A stretch of DNA of 64,000 bases from an uncultured Paracoccaceae bacterium (GTDB lineage: Bacteria > Pseudomonadota > Alphaproteobacteria > Rhodobacterales > Rhodobacteraceae), in contig CANMQJ010000008.1 of the NCBI GenBank assembly GCA_947500005.1, positions 1 to 64,000 of the forward strand. Direction: 5' to 3'. Below, one piece after another: positions 9,618 to 20,492 of this stretch. Position 1 is the first letter of the stretch, and each line of letters opens with the position of its first letter. Under the pieces are notes generated by a model, which did no database searches, was not told the DNA's origin, and saw only the letters and a program-made list of their open reading frames with translations. The position numbers and the translations under genes are program-made.

Positions 9618-10415
9618 ATGCGTCTGAAGATCAACCATGCCACCCGATACCGCTTTGCCGAACCGGCTCATTTTGCCTTGCAACAGATCCGCAAGACCCC
9701 CAAGTCGGCCCATTATCAACACGTGATCGAATGGCGGACCGATGTCATTGGCGGCAAATGGGAATTGTCGTTCGAGGATCATCACCACAACCTTACCGAA
9801 TTGATCAGCTACGATCGCGAGACGACCGAACTTGAAATCCTGTGCGAAGGAGAGGTCGAGATCGATGACGGGCACGGTATCGTGGGGAAGCATCGTGGTC
9901 CGGTCCCGTTGTGGCATTACCTGTCCGCCACACCGCGGACAGAGGCCCGCAACGGCGTCCGGGATCTGGTCCGCGGCATGGACATGAGCGACCAGCTTGA
10001 AGGGTTGCACCGTCTGTCTGCCGAGATCCGCGATTCAGTGGCTTATGAAGTCGGTTCGTCGGAACCGAACTGGAGCGCCGAGGAGGCGATCGAAGCGGGC
10101 AGGGGAGTCTGCCAAGATCACAGTCATATTTTCATCGCGTGTGCTCGGAGGCTGGGTATCCCGGCACGCTATGTCTCGGGCTATCTCATGCTGAACGACC
10201 GCGTCTCGCAAGATGCCATGCACGCTTGGGCCGAGGCGCATCTCGAAGGGCTGGGTTGGGTAGGCTTCGACATATCGAACGGTATTTCCCCCGATACACG
10301 CTACGTTCGTGTCGCAACGGGGCTGGACTATTCCGAGGCGGCTCCGGTATCGGGAATGCGGATCGGCGGCGGGCGCGAAGAGCTGGACGTGCGGATCGAC
10401 GTGGCGCAGCAGTGA
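9618..10415 (+). CDS. Transglutaminase-like cysteine protease/amidase family protein (265 aa)
   Basis: The N-terminal bacterial transglutaminase-like region (MRLKINHATRYRF) is followed by the core with the catalytic triad: Cys in GRGVCQDHSH, His in MHAWAEA, and Asp in GFDISNG. The fold can hydrolyse or form amide bonds. It is the standard third partner in Anbu operons, with alpha-E immediately upstream and Anbu 7 bp downstream. No signal peptide is visible, so it is likely cytoplasmic. The plausible role is breaking or remodelling the amide made by the ATP-grasp partner; this is inference. Confidence 0.88.
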   Translation: MRLKINHATRYRFAEPAHFALQQIRKTPKSAHYQHVIEWRTDVIGGKWELSFEDHHHNLTELISYDRETTELEILCEGEVEIDDGHGIVGKHRGPVPLWHYLSATPRTEARNGVRDLVRGMDMSDQLEGLHRLSAEIRDSVAYEVGSSEPNWSAEEAIEAGRGVCQDHSHIFIACARRLGIPARYVSGYLMLNDRVSQDAMHAWAEAHLEGLGWVGFDISNGISPDTRYVRVATGLDYSEAAPVSGMRIGGGREELDVRIDVAQQ

Positions 10416-10422
10416 GGTCCGC

Positions 10423-11169
10423 ATGACATATTGCGTTGGGATGATGCTTGAGTGCGGGCTTGTGTTCATGTCGGACACCCGCACCAATGCCGGCGTCGAC
10501 AATATCTCGACCTTTCCCAAGATGACAGTTTGGGAGCAGGCGGGAGAGCGCGTCATAACGCTGCTTTCATCAGGCAATCTGGCGACCACGCAGGCCGTTG
10601 TGAGCCTTTTGGATGAACGCACGAAATCCCCCGATGAGCGAGTGCCAAGCCTGCTGGGCGTGCCGTCCATGTTCCAGGCAGCACGATTGGTCGCGGAGAC
10701 GCTCAAGGAAGTGATCAGTCAGCACGATCAGGCAGGACAACAGGCCGACAGCGCCTTTCACGCTACGATGATTCTTGGCGGGCAGATCGCAGGCGGTCCG
10801 CAGCGGCTGTTCCTTATCTACCCCGAAGGCAATTTCATCGAGGCCTGTTCGGACACTTCCTTTTTCCAGATCGGCGAAACCAAGTACGGTCGCCCCATCC
10901 TGATACGCGCGTACAATGCACGGATGAATTTCGAGGCGGCGATGCGGCTCTTGGCGGTCAGTTTCGACTCGACGGTGAAGGCCAACCTGTCGGTCGGCGC
11001 GCCATTCGACTATCACCTTTACGAAGAGGGTACGCTGGTCCGAGGGCGTCGGGGGCGGATCGAGGCGCAGGATTCCTATTTCCAGAGCATCTCGCAAGGA
11101 TGGAGCGATGCGCTGAAGGCTGCGCTGGAAAGCCTGCCGGAGTTCGACCTGTCCGGCGCCGGGGAGTGA
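10423..11169 (+). CDS. Anbu proteasome-like peptidase (248 aa)
   Basis: The protein starts MTYCVGMML. Removal of Met would expose Thr as an N-terminal nucleophile, as in proteasome beta subunits and Anbu. The supporting Asp (SDTRTNAG) and Lys (FPKMTV) are in the expected places near residues 18 and 33. Length fits Anbu (about 240-250), which assembles as an open helical ring rather than a four-ring proteasome. The ATG at 10423 is the family start; the frame extends back to 10309 inside the previous gene. It is the last gene of the operon and ends 3 bp before a convergent gene. Confidence 0.85.
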   Translation: MTYCVGMMLECGLVFMSDTRTNAGVDNISTFPKMTVWEQAGERVITLLSSGNLATTQAVVSLLDERTKSPDERVPSLLGVPSMFQAARLVAETLKEVISQHDQAGQQADSAFHATMILGGQIAGGPQRLFLIYPEGNFIEACSDTSFFQIGETKYGRPILIRAYNARMNFEAAMRLLAVSFDSTVKANLSVGAPFDYHLYEEGTLVRGRRGRIEAQDSYFQSISQGWSDALKAALESLPEFDLSGAGE

Positions 11170-11172
11170 GCG

Positions 11173-12009
11173 TTACGCCGCCGAGCGAAGGCCCAGGATA
11201 TCGCGTGCCTCTTTCCAACCTGCGACCGGCCGTTCGTATTTCTCGCACACCTCGACCGCCCGCTTGACCAGTGCGGCATTCGACGGCGCAAGCGTACTTC
11301 TGTCCAGCCGCACGTTGTCCTCAAGTCCGGTGCGCAGGTGCCCGCCGCGGCTGGCGGCCCACTCGTTGAGAAGGATCTGGTTCGGCCCGATTCCCGCAGC
11401 GCACCATTGCGCGTCAGGTGCCAGGCGCTGAACCGTTTCAACGTAGAAATCGAAGATCCGTTCATCCGCAGGCATCGCGTTCTTCACCCCCATCACGAAC
11501 TGGATGTAGAGAGGACCCTTCAGGCGTCCGTCCTGCTGCATCCGCGCGGCGTGGACGATATGGCTCAGGTCGAAAGCCTCGATTTCAGGCTTGACGTCGT
11601 ATCTCAACATCTCCGAAGACAGCCAGTCCACCAGGTCGGGGCTGTTCTCATAAACGCGGGTGGGGAAATTGTTCGACCCCACGGTCAGAGAGGCCATGTC
11701 AGGTTTCAGCGGCAGCATCCCGCCGCGTTCGCGCCCCGCGCCTGACCGTCCGCCGGTCGAGAACTGCACGATCATGCCCGGACAATGCTTGTGCAGCCCC
11801 TCCATGAGCCTCTCGAACCGTTCCGGATCGGAGGTAGGAGTGCCGTCGTCCATGCGAACGTGGCAATGCGCGATGGAGGCTCCGGCCTCAAACGCCTCAT
11901 GCGTGCTTTCGATCTGCTCCGAAACGGTGATCGGCACGGCGGGATTGTCGGCTTTGGTCGGCACCGAGCCGGTAATGGCGACGCAGATGATGCAGGGTTT
12001 ACCCGACAT
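11173..12009 (-). CDS. BKACE-type (DUF849) beta-keto acid cleavage enzyme (278 aa)
   Basis: The zinc site block ASIAHCHVRMDDGTPTSD, the FSTGG block and EAFDLSHI are typical of BKACE enzymes, which cleave a beta-keto acid with acetyl-CoA to give acetoacetate plus a CoA ester. The founding member, Kce, acts in lysine fermentation, but substrates in the family vary widely. I start at the Met at 12009, with GGGGAG 7 bases upstream; the open frame extends to 12201 without family similarity. It is a single gene, convergent with Anbu and divergent from the Mla operon, so its pathway cannot be deduced from neighbours. Confidence 0.85.
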   Translation of the reverse strand: MSGKPCIICVAITGSVPTKADNPAVPITVSEQIESTHEAFEAGASIAHCHVRMDDGTPTSDPERFERLMEGLHKHCPGMIVQFSTGGRSGAGRERGGMLPLKPDMASLTVGSNNFPTRVYENSPDLVDWLSSEMLRYDVKPEIEAFDLSHIVHAARMQQDGRLKGPLYIQFVMGVKNAMPADERIFDFYVETVQRLAPDAQWCAAGIGPNQILLNEWAASRGGHLRTGLEDNVRLDRSTLAPSNAALVKRAVEVCEKYERPVAGWKEARDILGLRSAA

Positions 12010-12167
12010 TCTTTCACTCCCCTGATGGTCCGGGCGCAGCTTACATCCCCCGGCGCCTTGTGCCACCCCCAAGCTGACCGCGAGGGACAATCGGGTAAGG
12101 TGCATTGTATCCTTGGATATTTCGGTAATATTGCTGGGTTGCCGAATCCCACCCCGGAGCGCCTCCA

Positions 12168-13289
12168 ATGGCAGCCGCCGCGCTGACAGTCGAAGAAACA
12201 TCGGACGGTCCGATCCTGCATTGCGCAGGGCGGCTGCTCACGCGGTCGCTCGACGCGGTCGAAAAGAGTTTTTCCGAAACCCGTCTCAAGGCAGACACCG
12301 TTCGCCTCGACCTGTCCAGGATGGAAGCGATGGATACAGGCGGGGCGTGGATGATCGCAGACCTCATCCGTCGGCTGGAAGCCGAAGGAACCAAGGTCCA
12401 GATGGAGGGGGCCACTCCGCCCCATGCCGCGCTTCTGGAAACCGTGATGCAGAACCTGCCCGAGACTCCGCCCGACGAGGGCGCCTCGCGCGGGTTCTTG
12501 CCCTGGGTCGAGCGACTTGGCGAAGGTGTGGTCGAGGCCGGCAAGAATTCACTTTCGATCCTCAGTTTTCTGGGAGAAACGCTGGTCAAGCTCTTCGGCT
12601 CGCTGATCCGGCCCTGGCGCCTGCGCTGGCCGGCACTCGTTACCCAGATGCAGGTGGTCGGCTTCAGCGCGGTTCCTATCGTGGCGCTGATGGGCTTTCT
12701 GATCGGCGTCGTCCTGGCTTTTCAGGGTGCGACCCAGCTGCGGCAATTCGGGGCAGAGGTTTTTGTCGTCGAACTGATCGCCATCTCGGTCCTGCGCGAA
12801 TTGGGCATCCTGTTGACCGCTATCATCGTTGCCGGCCGGTCCGGATCGGCCTTCACCGCCTCGGTCGGGGCAATGAAGGTGCAGGAGGAAATCGATGCAA
12901 TGCGCACGCTCAGCCTCGACCCCATCGAGGTACTGGTACTGCCGCGCGTTCTCTCGCTTATCATAATGCTTCCGATCCTAGGCTTCGTTGCAAACCTTTC
13001 GGGGCTGTTCGGTGGCGCGTTGATGAGTTGGATCGACCTGGGCGTAAGTCCCGGCATGTTCTTCACCCGGCTTCAGGACATCAGCATCTGGCATCTGGCC
13101 ATCGGCATGATCAAGGCGCCATTCTTTGCGGTCATTATCGGCATCGTCGCCTGCTGGCAGGCATTCCAGGTAGGCGGATCTTCGGAAAGTGTCGGTCGGC
13201 GCACCACGGCCTCGGTTGTGCAGTCCATCTTTGCTGTGATCGTGGTGGATGCGCTCTTCTCCATCTTCTTCGCACAGATGGGGGTTTGA
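12168..13289 (+). CDS. MlaE-family ABC permease fused to an N-terminal STAS domain (373 aa)
   Basis: Residues 1 to about 95 form a STAS domain like MlaB (VRLDLSRMEAMDTGGAW). From about 130 the MlaE/YrbE permease follows, with hydrophobic helices and the conserved LRELGILLTAIIVAGRSGSAFTA region. Together with the ATPase, MCE protein and lipoprotein that follow, it forms an inner-membrane complex moving phospholipids between inner and outer membranes. Fusing MlaB to MlaE is common in alphaproteobacteria. The stop overlaps the next start (TGATG). Confidence 0.9.
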   Translation: MAAAALTVEETSDGPILHCAGRLLTRSLDAVEKSFSETRLKADTVRLDLSRMEAMDTGGAWMIADLIRRLEAEGTKVQMEGATPPHAALLETVMQNLPETPPDEGASRGFLPWVERLGEGVVEAGKNSLSILSFLGETLVKLFGSLIRPWRLRWPALVTQMQVVGFSAVPIVALMGFLIGVVLAFQGATQLRQFGAEVFVVELIAISVLRELGILLTAIIVAGRSGSAFTASVGAMKVQEEIDAMRTLSLDPIEVLVLPRVLSLIIMLPILGFVANLSGLFGGALMSWIDLGVSPGMFFTRLQDISIWHLAIGMIKAPFFAVIIGIVACWQAFQVGGSSESVGRRTTASVVQSIFAVIVVDALFSIFFAQMGV

Positions 13290-14104
13290 TGGACGGTTCA
13301 ACGCGGCCGACGGCAGATGTCGAAGGAGAGGCGCGAGAAGCGGTGATCAAGGTGCGCGGTCTGGTCAACCGCTTCGGCAGCCAGGTCGTGCACGAAAACC
13401 TCGACCTCGACGTCTGGCGCGGCGAGGTGCTGGGAATTGTTGGCGGCTCCGGGACCGGCAAATCGGTTCTGCTGCGCACTATCGTCGGGCTGAACAAGCC
13501 CGCAGCAGGGAGCATCGAAGTTCTGGGTGTGGATGTTCTGAACAGTCGGGAATCCGAGCGGCGGAGCGTCGAGAAACGCTGGGGCGTCGCATTCCAGGAC
13601 GGAGCCCTGTTTTCTTCGCTGACAGTGCTGCAGAACGTCATGGCTCCGATGCGCGAGCAGTTGAAGATCAGCCCCGCCCTCATGAAATCGTTGGGCGAAC
13701 TCAAGATCAGTCTAGTGGGGTTGCCGCCCTTTGCCTGCGGAAAGTTCCCCTCGGAACTGTCGGGTGGGATGCGCAAACGCGCCGCGCTTGCACGTGCGCT
13801 GGCGCTGGACCCCGAGATTGTGTTTCTCGACGAACCCACGGCGGGATTGGATCCGGTAGGTGCCGCGGCATATGACGATCTGATCGGTGAATTGCAGCAC
13901 GCGCTGGGCCTGACCGTCTTCATGGTAACCCACGATCTCGACAGTCTTTACGCGATCTGCGACCGCATTGCCGTTCTTGCGGAAAAGAAGGTTTTGGTAG
14001 AGGGTCCCATCGAGGACATGACCTCGGTCGATCATCCCTGGGTACAGGAATACTTCACGGGTCCGCGCGCGCGCGCCGCGCAGGCCAAGGACAAGGACAA
14101 CTAG
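13289..14104 (+). CDS. MlaF-type ABC transporter ATPase (271 aa)
   Basis: Walker A GGSGTGKS, signature LSGGMRKRAALARAL and Walker B IVFLDEPTAGLD are all present, followed by the H-loop (VTHDLD). Length and sequence fit MlaF, which powers the Mla/MCE lipid transporter. The ATG at 13289 overlaps the permease stop by one base; the same frame is open far upstream (to 12113) but that is a shadow of the permease gene. The MCE gene starts 8 bp downstream. Confidence 0.92.
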   Translation: MDGSTRPTADVEGEAREAVIKVRGLVNRFGSQVVHENLDLDVWRGEVLGIVGGSGTGKSVLLRTIVGLNKPAAGSIEVLGVDVLNSRESERRSVEKRWGVAFQDGALFSSLTVLQNVMAPMREQLKISPALMKSLGELKISLVGLPPFACGKFPSELSGGMRKRAALARALALDPEIVFLDEPTAGLDPVGAAAYDDLIGELQHALGLTVFMVTHDLDSLYAICDRIAVLAEKKVLVEGPIEDMTSVDHPWVQEYFTGPRARAAQAKDKDN

Positions 14105-14112
14105 GGACAGCG

Positions 14113-16227
14113 ATGGAGACCCGGGCGAACTATCTGCTTATCGGCGCTTTTACTCTGGCTGGAATCCTGGGCGCCTTTGGCTTCTTGTTGTGGCTTGCCG
14201 CAGTGGATGTGAACCGCCAATTCGCCTATTACGACGTCTTGTTCGAGAACGTGGCAGGGTTGGGGACAGCCGGCGATGTCCGCTATAACGGTCTGCCTGT
14301 GGGGCAGGTCGTGGCAATGGACCTTGATGTCGATGATCCTTCGAAAGTGCGCGTTCGCATCGAGGTGACGTCCGACACTCCGGTGAAAACCGACACCATT
14401 GCCAAGCTTGAATCGCAGGGCGTGACGGGGGTAAGCTATGTCGCGCTTTCAGGTGGTTCTCCTGAGGCAGAACCGCTGCCTCGTGGTGCAGTCATCAAGA
14501 GCGAACGTAGCGCCTTGCAATCGTTGTTCGAAGGTGCGCCCGAACTCCTCGACCGCGCCATTGTGCTGCTCGAAGACGTGAACGAGGTCGTCAGTGAGGA
14601 CAACCGGGCGGCGGTCACGGAGCTTCTGAACAATCTTGCCTCGGCCTCGGGACGGCTGGATCAAGTCCTGTCCGATTTCGAGGGGCTTTCGACTGACCTT
14701 GGCGGCGCGGCACGGGAAATCGCGTCGTTTACCGGCACGCTAGAGGAATTGTCAGCTACAGCCGAAACAACTCTCAACACGGCGACCGAAACGCTGGAAT
14801 CGGCCAGGGTCGCCACCGATACGGCGGTGGGTACTCTGGACTCGGCGCGAAGTGCCTTCGACACGGCCGACGGGTTGATGCAGAACGAATTGAGCGAGTT
14901 CGTCCAGCGCGGTGCATCTGCTGCTGAAACGGTTGACCGGCTCGCCCGACAGGTGGAGCCGGTCGCGCTGGAAACGCTCGCTGCGGCTCAGGAGCTTATC
15001 GAAACGCGCCTTCCGGAACTGGTCGAACAGGTCCGCGCGGCTGCCAGTACGCTTGACAGTCAGGTGGCCGGACTGGGCGGGGAAGCGTCCGAGTTGGTGA
15101 GCCGCTACCAGGAAGTCGGAACAGAGCTTCAGGCCCGTCTTCAGCAGAGTGAAAGTGCCATCGCGGCCTTCGAGACGGCCACACGCGAGGCGACCACGAC
15201 GCTCGAATCCGTGCGCCAGACCTCGGAGGGCGCAACCGCTCTTCTCGAAAGCGATCTCCGCCCCTTGGCACAGGAGGCCGCAGAGACAGTGGCGGCAGCC
15301 CGAAACCTGGCCGAGGACCGACTGCCGGTGCTGATCGATCAGGCCAACACGACGCTTGCAACGGTCGACCGCGAAAGCCAGGCCCTTTCGGCCTCGGCGC
15401 GTGAAACGCTGGAACTGGCCTCGGAGCGTCTGGCGCAGTCGCAAGGCACGATAGCCGCTTTCGAAAGCGCGATGAGCAATGCAGACACAATGATTACCTC
15501 GGTTACAAATGCATCGGACAGCATCTACGACCTGACTGTCGGAGATGGCGCCGCCCTGATCGCCGATGCGCGCGCGGCCACGACCGATGCACGCGCCGCG
15601 ATCGAAACGATCAACGAGACGATCCAGTCGAATCTGCCGGCCCTGATGCAGGAGGTGCGCAGCGCAGCCGAAACGGCGACCCGCGTGATCGACAGTGTCG
15701 GAAGTGACGTGACCAGGGTAACGGACCGCCTCGACACCCTGGGCGAACAGGGCGGCACGACGCTTGCCGCCGCAACTGAAACGTTCGCCACCGCAAACGA
15801 GACCCTTACAGCGATAACCGGGGCGATGGAGAATGCCGAAGGCACGCTCGCTTCTGCACAAGGGGCATTCGACTCGGTCAACCAGGTGATCAACGAGGAT
15901 ATCGAAGCGATTGTGACTGACGTGCGTGGCGCGGTAGATACGTTCTCGACCACCGTGACCGCAATTGCCGCGGACGTGGATTCGATCTCGACCGAGGTAT
16001 TGTCGGCGTCCGAATCCGCCTCAAGCCTCATGGGCACGATCGACGGGATCGTGCAAGAAAACCGCCGCCAGGTATCGGATTTCCTCCGCGCGGGCTTGCC
16101 GCAAATTCAACGGTTCATCGACGAATCGCGGCGGCTTGTCAGCAACCTGGAACGGCTCGTGGCCAGGCTGGAGCGTGATCCGGCCCGTTTCCTGCTTGGC
16201 ACACAGAACCCGGAGTTCCGCCGATGA
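14113..16227 (+). CDS. MCE-domain protein with very long helical extension (704 aa)
   Basis: An N-terminal membrane anchor (about 7-31) precedes one MCE domain (about 40-120: VLFENVAGLGTAGDVRYNGLPVGQV...GVTGVSYVAL), the lipid-binding ring subunit. The remaining 580 residues are rich in Ala, Thr, Glu and Ser and predicted by eye to be helical, with repeated LPxLxxQ motifs. MlaD proper is under 200 residues; long helical tails in PqiB or LetB-type MCE proteins build periplasm-spanning tubes. This protein may form a similar bridge with one MCE ring plus a long needle. It overlaps the lipoprotein gene by 4 bp (ATGA). Confidence 0.88.
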   Translation: METRANYLLIGAFTLAGILGAFGFLLWLAAVDVNRQFAYYDVLFENVAGLGTAGDVRYNGLPVGQVVAMDLDVDDPSKVRVRIEVTSDTPVKTDTIAKLESQGVTGVSYVALSGGSPEAEPLPRGAVIKSERSALQSLFEGAPELLDRAIVLLEDVNEVVSEDNRAAVTELLNNLASASGRLDQVLSDFEGLSTDLGGAAREIASFTGTLEELSATAETTLNTATETLESARVATDTAVGTLDSARSAFDTADGLMQNELSEFVQRGASAAETVDRLARQVEPVALETLAAAQELIETRLPELVEQVRAAASTLDSQVAGLGGEASELVSRYQEVGTELQARLQQSESAIAAFETATREATTTLESVRQTSEGATALLESDLRPLAQEAAETVAAARNLAEDRLPVLIDQANTTLATVDRESQALSASARETLELASERLAQSQGTIAAFESAMSNADTMITSVTNASDSIYDLTVGDGAALIADARAATTDARAAIETINETIQSNLPALMQEVRSAAETATRVIDSVGSDVTRVTDRLDTLGEQGGTTLAAATETFATANETLTAITGAMENAEGTLASAQGAFDSVNQVINEDIEAIVTDVRGAVDTFSTTVTAIAADVDSISTEVLSASESASSLMGTIDGIVQENRRQVSDFLRAGLPQIQRFIDESRRLVSNLERLVARLERDPARFLLGTQNPEFRR
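15007..15942 (+). repeat. Degenerate 312-bp (104-aa) repeats in the MCE protein tail
   Basis: The motifs RLPELVEQV, RLPVLIDQA and NLPALMQEV start at 15007, 15319 and 15631, exactly 312 bp apart each time. Around them, sequence is weakly similar (Thr/Ala-rich helices, TLDS/TVDR/VIDS after each motif). A weaker fourth copy (IEAIVTDVRGAVDTF) follows near 15901. This suggests growth of the helical tail by duplication. Confidence 0.65.
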
Positions 16228-16874
16228 AACCTGTTTCCCTTCTTGCTCTCCTTTCGGCTTCGTTTCTCGCGGGCTGTTCCGGGCTGGGCATTCTCAGCCA
16301 GGCTGCAGAGCCCAACGATATCTACCTTTTGACGCCGAAGAGTACGTTCGCCACCTCGCTGCCGACATTGCGCCAGCAACTCGTGGTCGAGGAGCCGACC
16401 GCGACCGCCGCCGTCGATACAGATCGTATCGCGGTCCAGCCCACGCCGCTCGAGATCCAGTACCTTCCGGATTCCCGTTGGGTGGACCGCGCGCCGAGGA
16501 TCGTCCAGGCGCTGTTGATCGAAAGTTTCGAGAATACCGGAAAGGTAGGGGCAGTCGGCCCATCCGTCGTCGCACTGCGGCCCGACTACCTGATCGTGAC
16601 GGATCTGAGAGAGTTCCAGGCACATGTTGTGCCGGGCGGGCCCGATGAAAATGCGCTGGACGTGCGCGTGCGGCTCAACATCAAGGTCGTCGATGCGTTT
16701 GATGACAGGATCATCGCATCAAGCTCCTTCGAGGAGATCACACGCTCGGAGAGCGATGAAATGCCGGGCATAGCCTATGCCTTCGATGAGGCGTTGGGCG
16801 ATGCGATGCGGGATGCGGTCGAATGGACGATTCGCAAGATTTATGGTCATTCCGGAAGCTGGCCGCGATCCTGA
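16224..16874 (+). CDS. ABC-type transport auxiliary lipoprotein (PqiC/DUF330-like, 216 aa)
   Basis: The start MKPVSLLALLSASFLAGCSG is a lipoprotein signal with lipobox LAGC, giving lipidated Cys18. The DIYLLTPKS and IVVQPTPLEIQYLPDSRWVDRAPRIVQ-type blocks fit the auxiliary lipoprotein family found at the end of MCE operons (PqiC). It would sit in the outer membrane and receive the MCE tunnel end. The position, last in the operon and overlapping the MCE gene by ATGA, supports this role. Confidence 0.85.
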   Translation: MKPVSLLALLSASFLAGCSGLGILSQAAEPNDIYLLTPKSTFATSLPTLRQQLVVEEPTATAAVDTDRIAVQPTPLEIQYLPDSRWVDRAPRIVQALLIESFENTGKVGAVGPSVVALRPDYLIVTDLREFQAHVVPGGPDENALDVRVRLNIKVVDAFDDRIIASSSFEEITRSESDEMPGIAYAFDEALGDAMRDAVEWTIRKIYGHSGSWPRS

Positions 16875-16909
16875 TCGAACGGAGCGGCGGCCGGGCGGGC
16901 ACCCGCATG

Positions 16910-19262
<2,353 letters not shown>

Positions 19263-19281
19263 TCCCAGGCGTTCGCCTGAT

Positions 19282-19314
19282 AAAGCGGCCCCGCAGGGGG
19301 CCGCTTTCTCTTTT
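19282..19314 (+). terminator. Rho-independent terminator after katG
   Basis: An 11-bp perfect stem AAAGCGGCCCC / GGGGCCGCTTT with a GCAG loop is followed by a CTCTTTT tail, 19 bp after the katG stop. Confidence 0.9.
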
Positions 19315-19433
19315 GAAGTAACGCGGCACGCCCGAAACTTTTGCTCGCTTGAACGAGGCGAGAGATCGTTGGTTGATTTCCAGGTATGTTAGCGCTATCA
19401 GTGGCGACGACACCGATCATGGAGGACATTGGC

Positions 19434-20456
19434 ATGACGACAAGGATCGCGCTTAACGGTTTCGGTCGCATCGGGCGCGGAGTATTGCGCGCGTTGCTGG
19501 AGCGTCAGGATGCCGACCTATCCATCATCGCGATCAATGATCTCGCACCGCCCGCGACTCTCGCGCACTTGCTGAAATATGACAGCGTTCATGGTCGTTT
19601 GGGTCACGAGGTCACGATCGAAGGCGACCAAATGATCGTCGGCGATCAATCCATCCGGCTGACCTCGGAACGTGAGCCTGAAGATCTTCCTTGGGAAGAC
19701 GTCGATGTCGTTTTCGAATGCACGGGTCACTTCACGTCTCGGGAGGGCGCTGCGCGCCATCTCGAGAACGGATCCAAGCGCGTCCTCATTTCGGCTCCGG
19801 GCAAGGGCGTCGACCGAACCGTTGTCTTTGGCGTTAACCATCGCGAACTGACTGATGGCGACGTTATTGTTTCGAATGCTTCCTGTACCACGAACTGCCT
19901 TGCCCCGGTGGCGATGATACTGGATCGAGCCTTTGGCATACGCACCGGGTACATGACCACCGTACATGCCTATACCGGGGACCAGCCGACGCACGACAGC
20001 GCGCATCGCGACCTGTATCGCGCACGCGCCGCAGCCCTTTCGATGATCCCCACCTCGACCGGCGCCGCGCGTGCGATTTCTGATGTGCTTCCGAAACTCG
20101 CTGGCCGCCTCGAAGGATCCGCGATCCGCGTGCCCACGGCGAATGTCTCGATGGTCGACCTGACCTTCCTGCCAGAGCGCTCCGCCACGATCGAGGCGAT
20201 CAACTCACCCATGAAAGAGGCAGCCAGAGGGGAGCTTGCCGGAATCCTGAGCTACGAGGACGATCCGCTTGTCTCGGCGGATTTCAACCATGACCAGCAT
20301 TCCTCGTGTTTCGCCGGGGCTCAGACCACCGTCACCGAGGCGGGATTGGTTCGCGTGGTCAGCTGGTACGACAACGAATGGGGCTTCTCCAACCGAATGC
20401 TGGACGTCGGACGACATCTCGGGTTGCTTCGCGCGCCGTTACTCATGGCGGGGTGA
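19434..20456 (+). CDS. gap: Type I glyceraldehyde-3-phosphate dehydrogenase (340 aa)
   Basis: The N-terminal Rossmann motif ALNGFGRIGRGVLRAL, the catalytic Cys in SNASCTTNCLAP, the His in VHAYTGDQ and the C-terminal WYDNEWGFSNRM are all diagnostic. It interconverts glyceraldehyde-3-phosphate and 1,3-bisphosphoglycerate in central carbon metabolism. The start at 19434 has GGAGG 8 bases upstream; the frame is open from 19386 but the extension is not family-like. It stands alone here, without pgk or tkt, and is convergent with the giant RTX gene 36 bp downstream. Confidence 0.95.
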   Translation: MTTRIALNGFGRIGRGVLRALLERQDADLSIIAINDLAPPATLAHLLKYDSVHGRLGHEVTIEGDQMIVGDQSIRLTSEREPEDLPWEDVDVVFECTGHFTSREGAARHLENGSKRVLISAPGKGVDRTVVFGVNHRELTDGDVIVSNASCTTNCLAPVAMILDRAFGIRTGYMTTVHAYTGDQPTHDSAHRDLYRARAAALSMIPTSTGAARAISDVLPKLAGRLEGSAIRVPTANVSMVDLTFLPERSATIEAINSPMKEAARGELAGILSYEDDPLVSADFNHDQHSSCFAGAQTTVTEAGLVRVVSWYDNEWGFSNRMLDVGRHLGLLRAPLLMAG

Positions 20457-20492
20457 TATCCGTCCCCGCCCAAATCTCCCATTCAGGGCTCC

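Noticed and set aside
12113..13288. A 392-residue N-terminal extension of the MlaF frame
   Set aside because: It overlaps the MlaE gene in another frame and is composed of Arg/Gly-rich nonsense; the ATPase starts at 13289.
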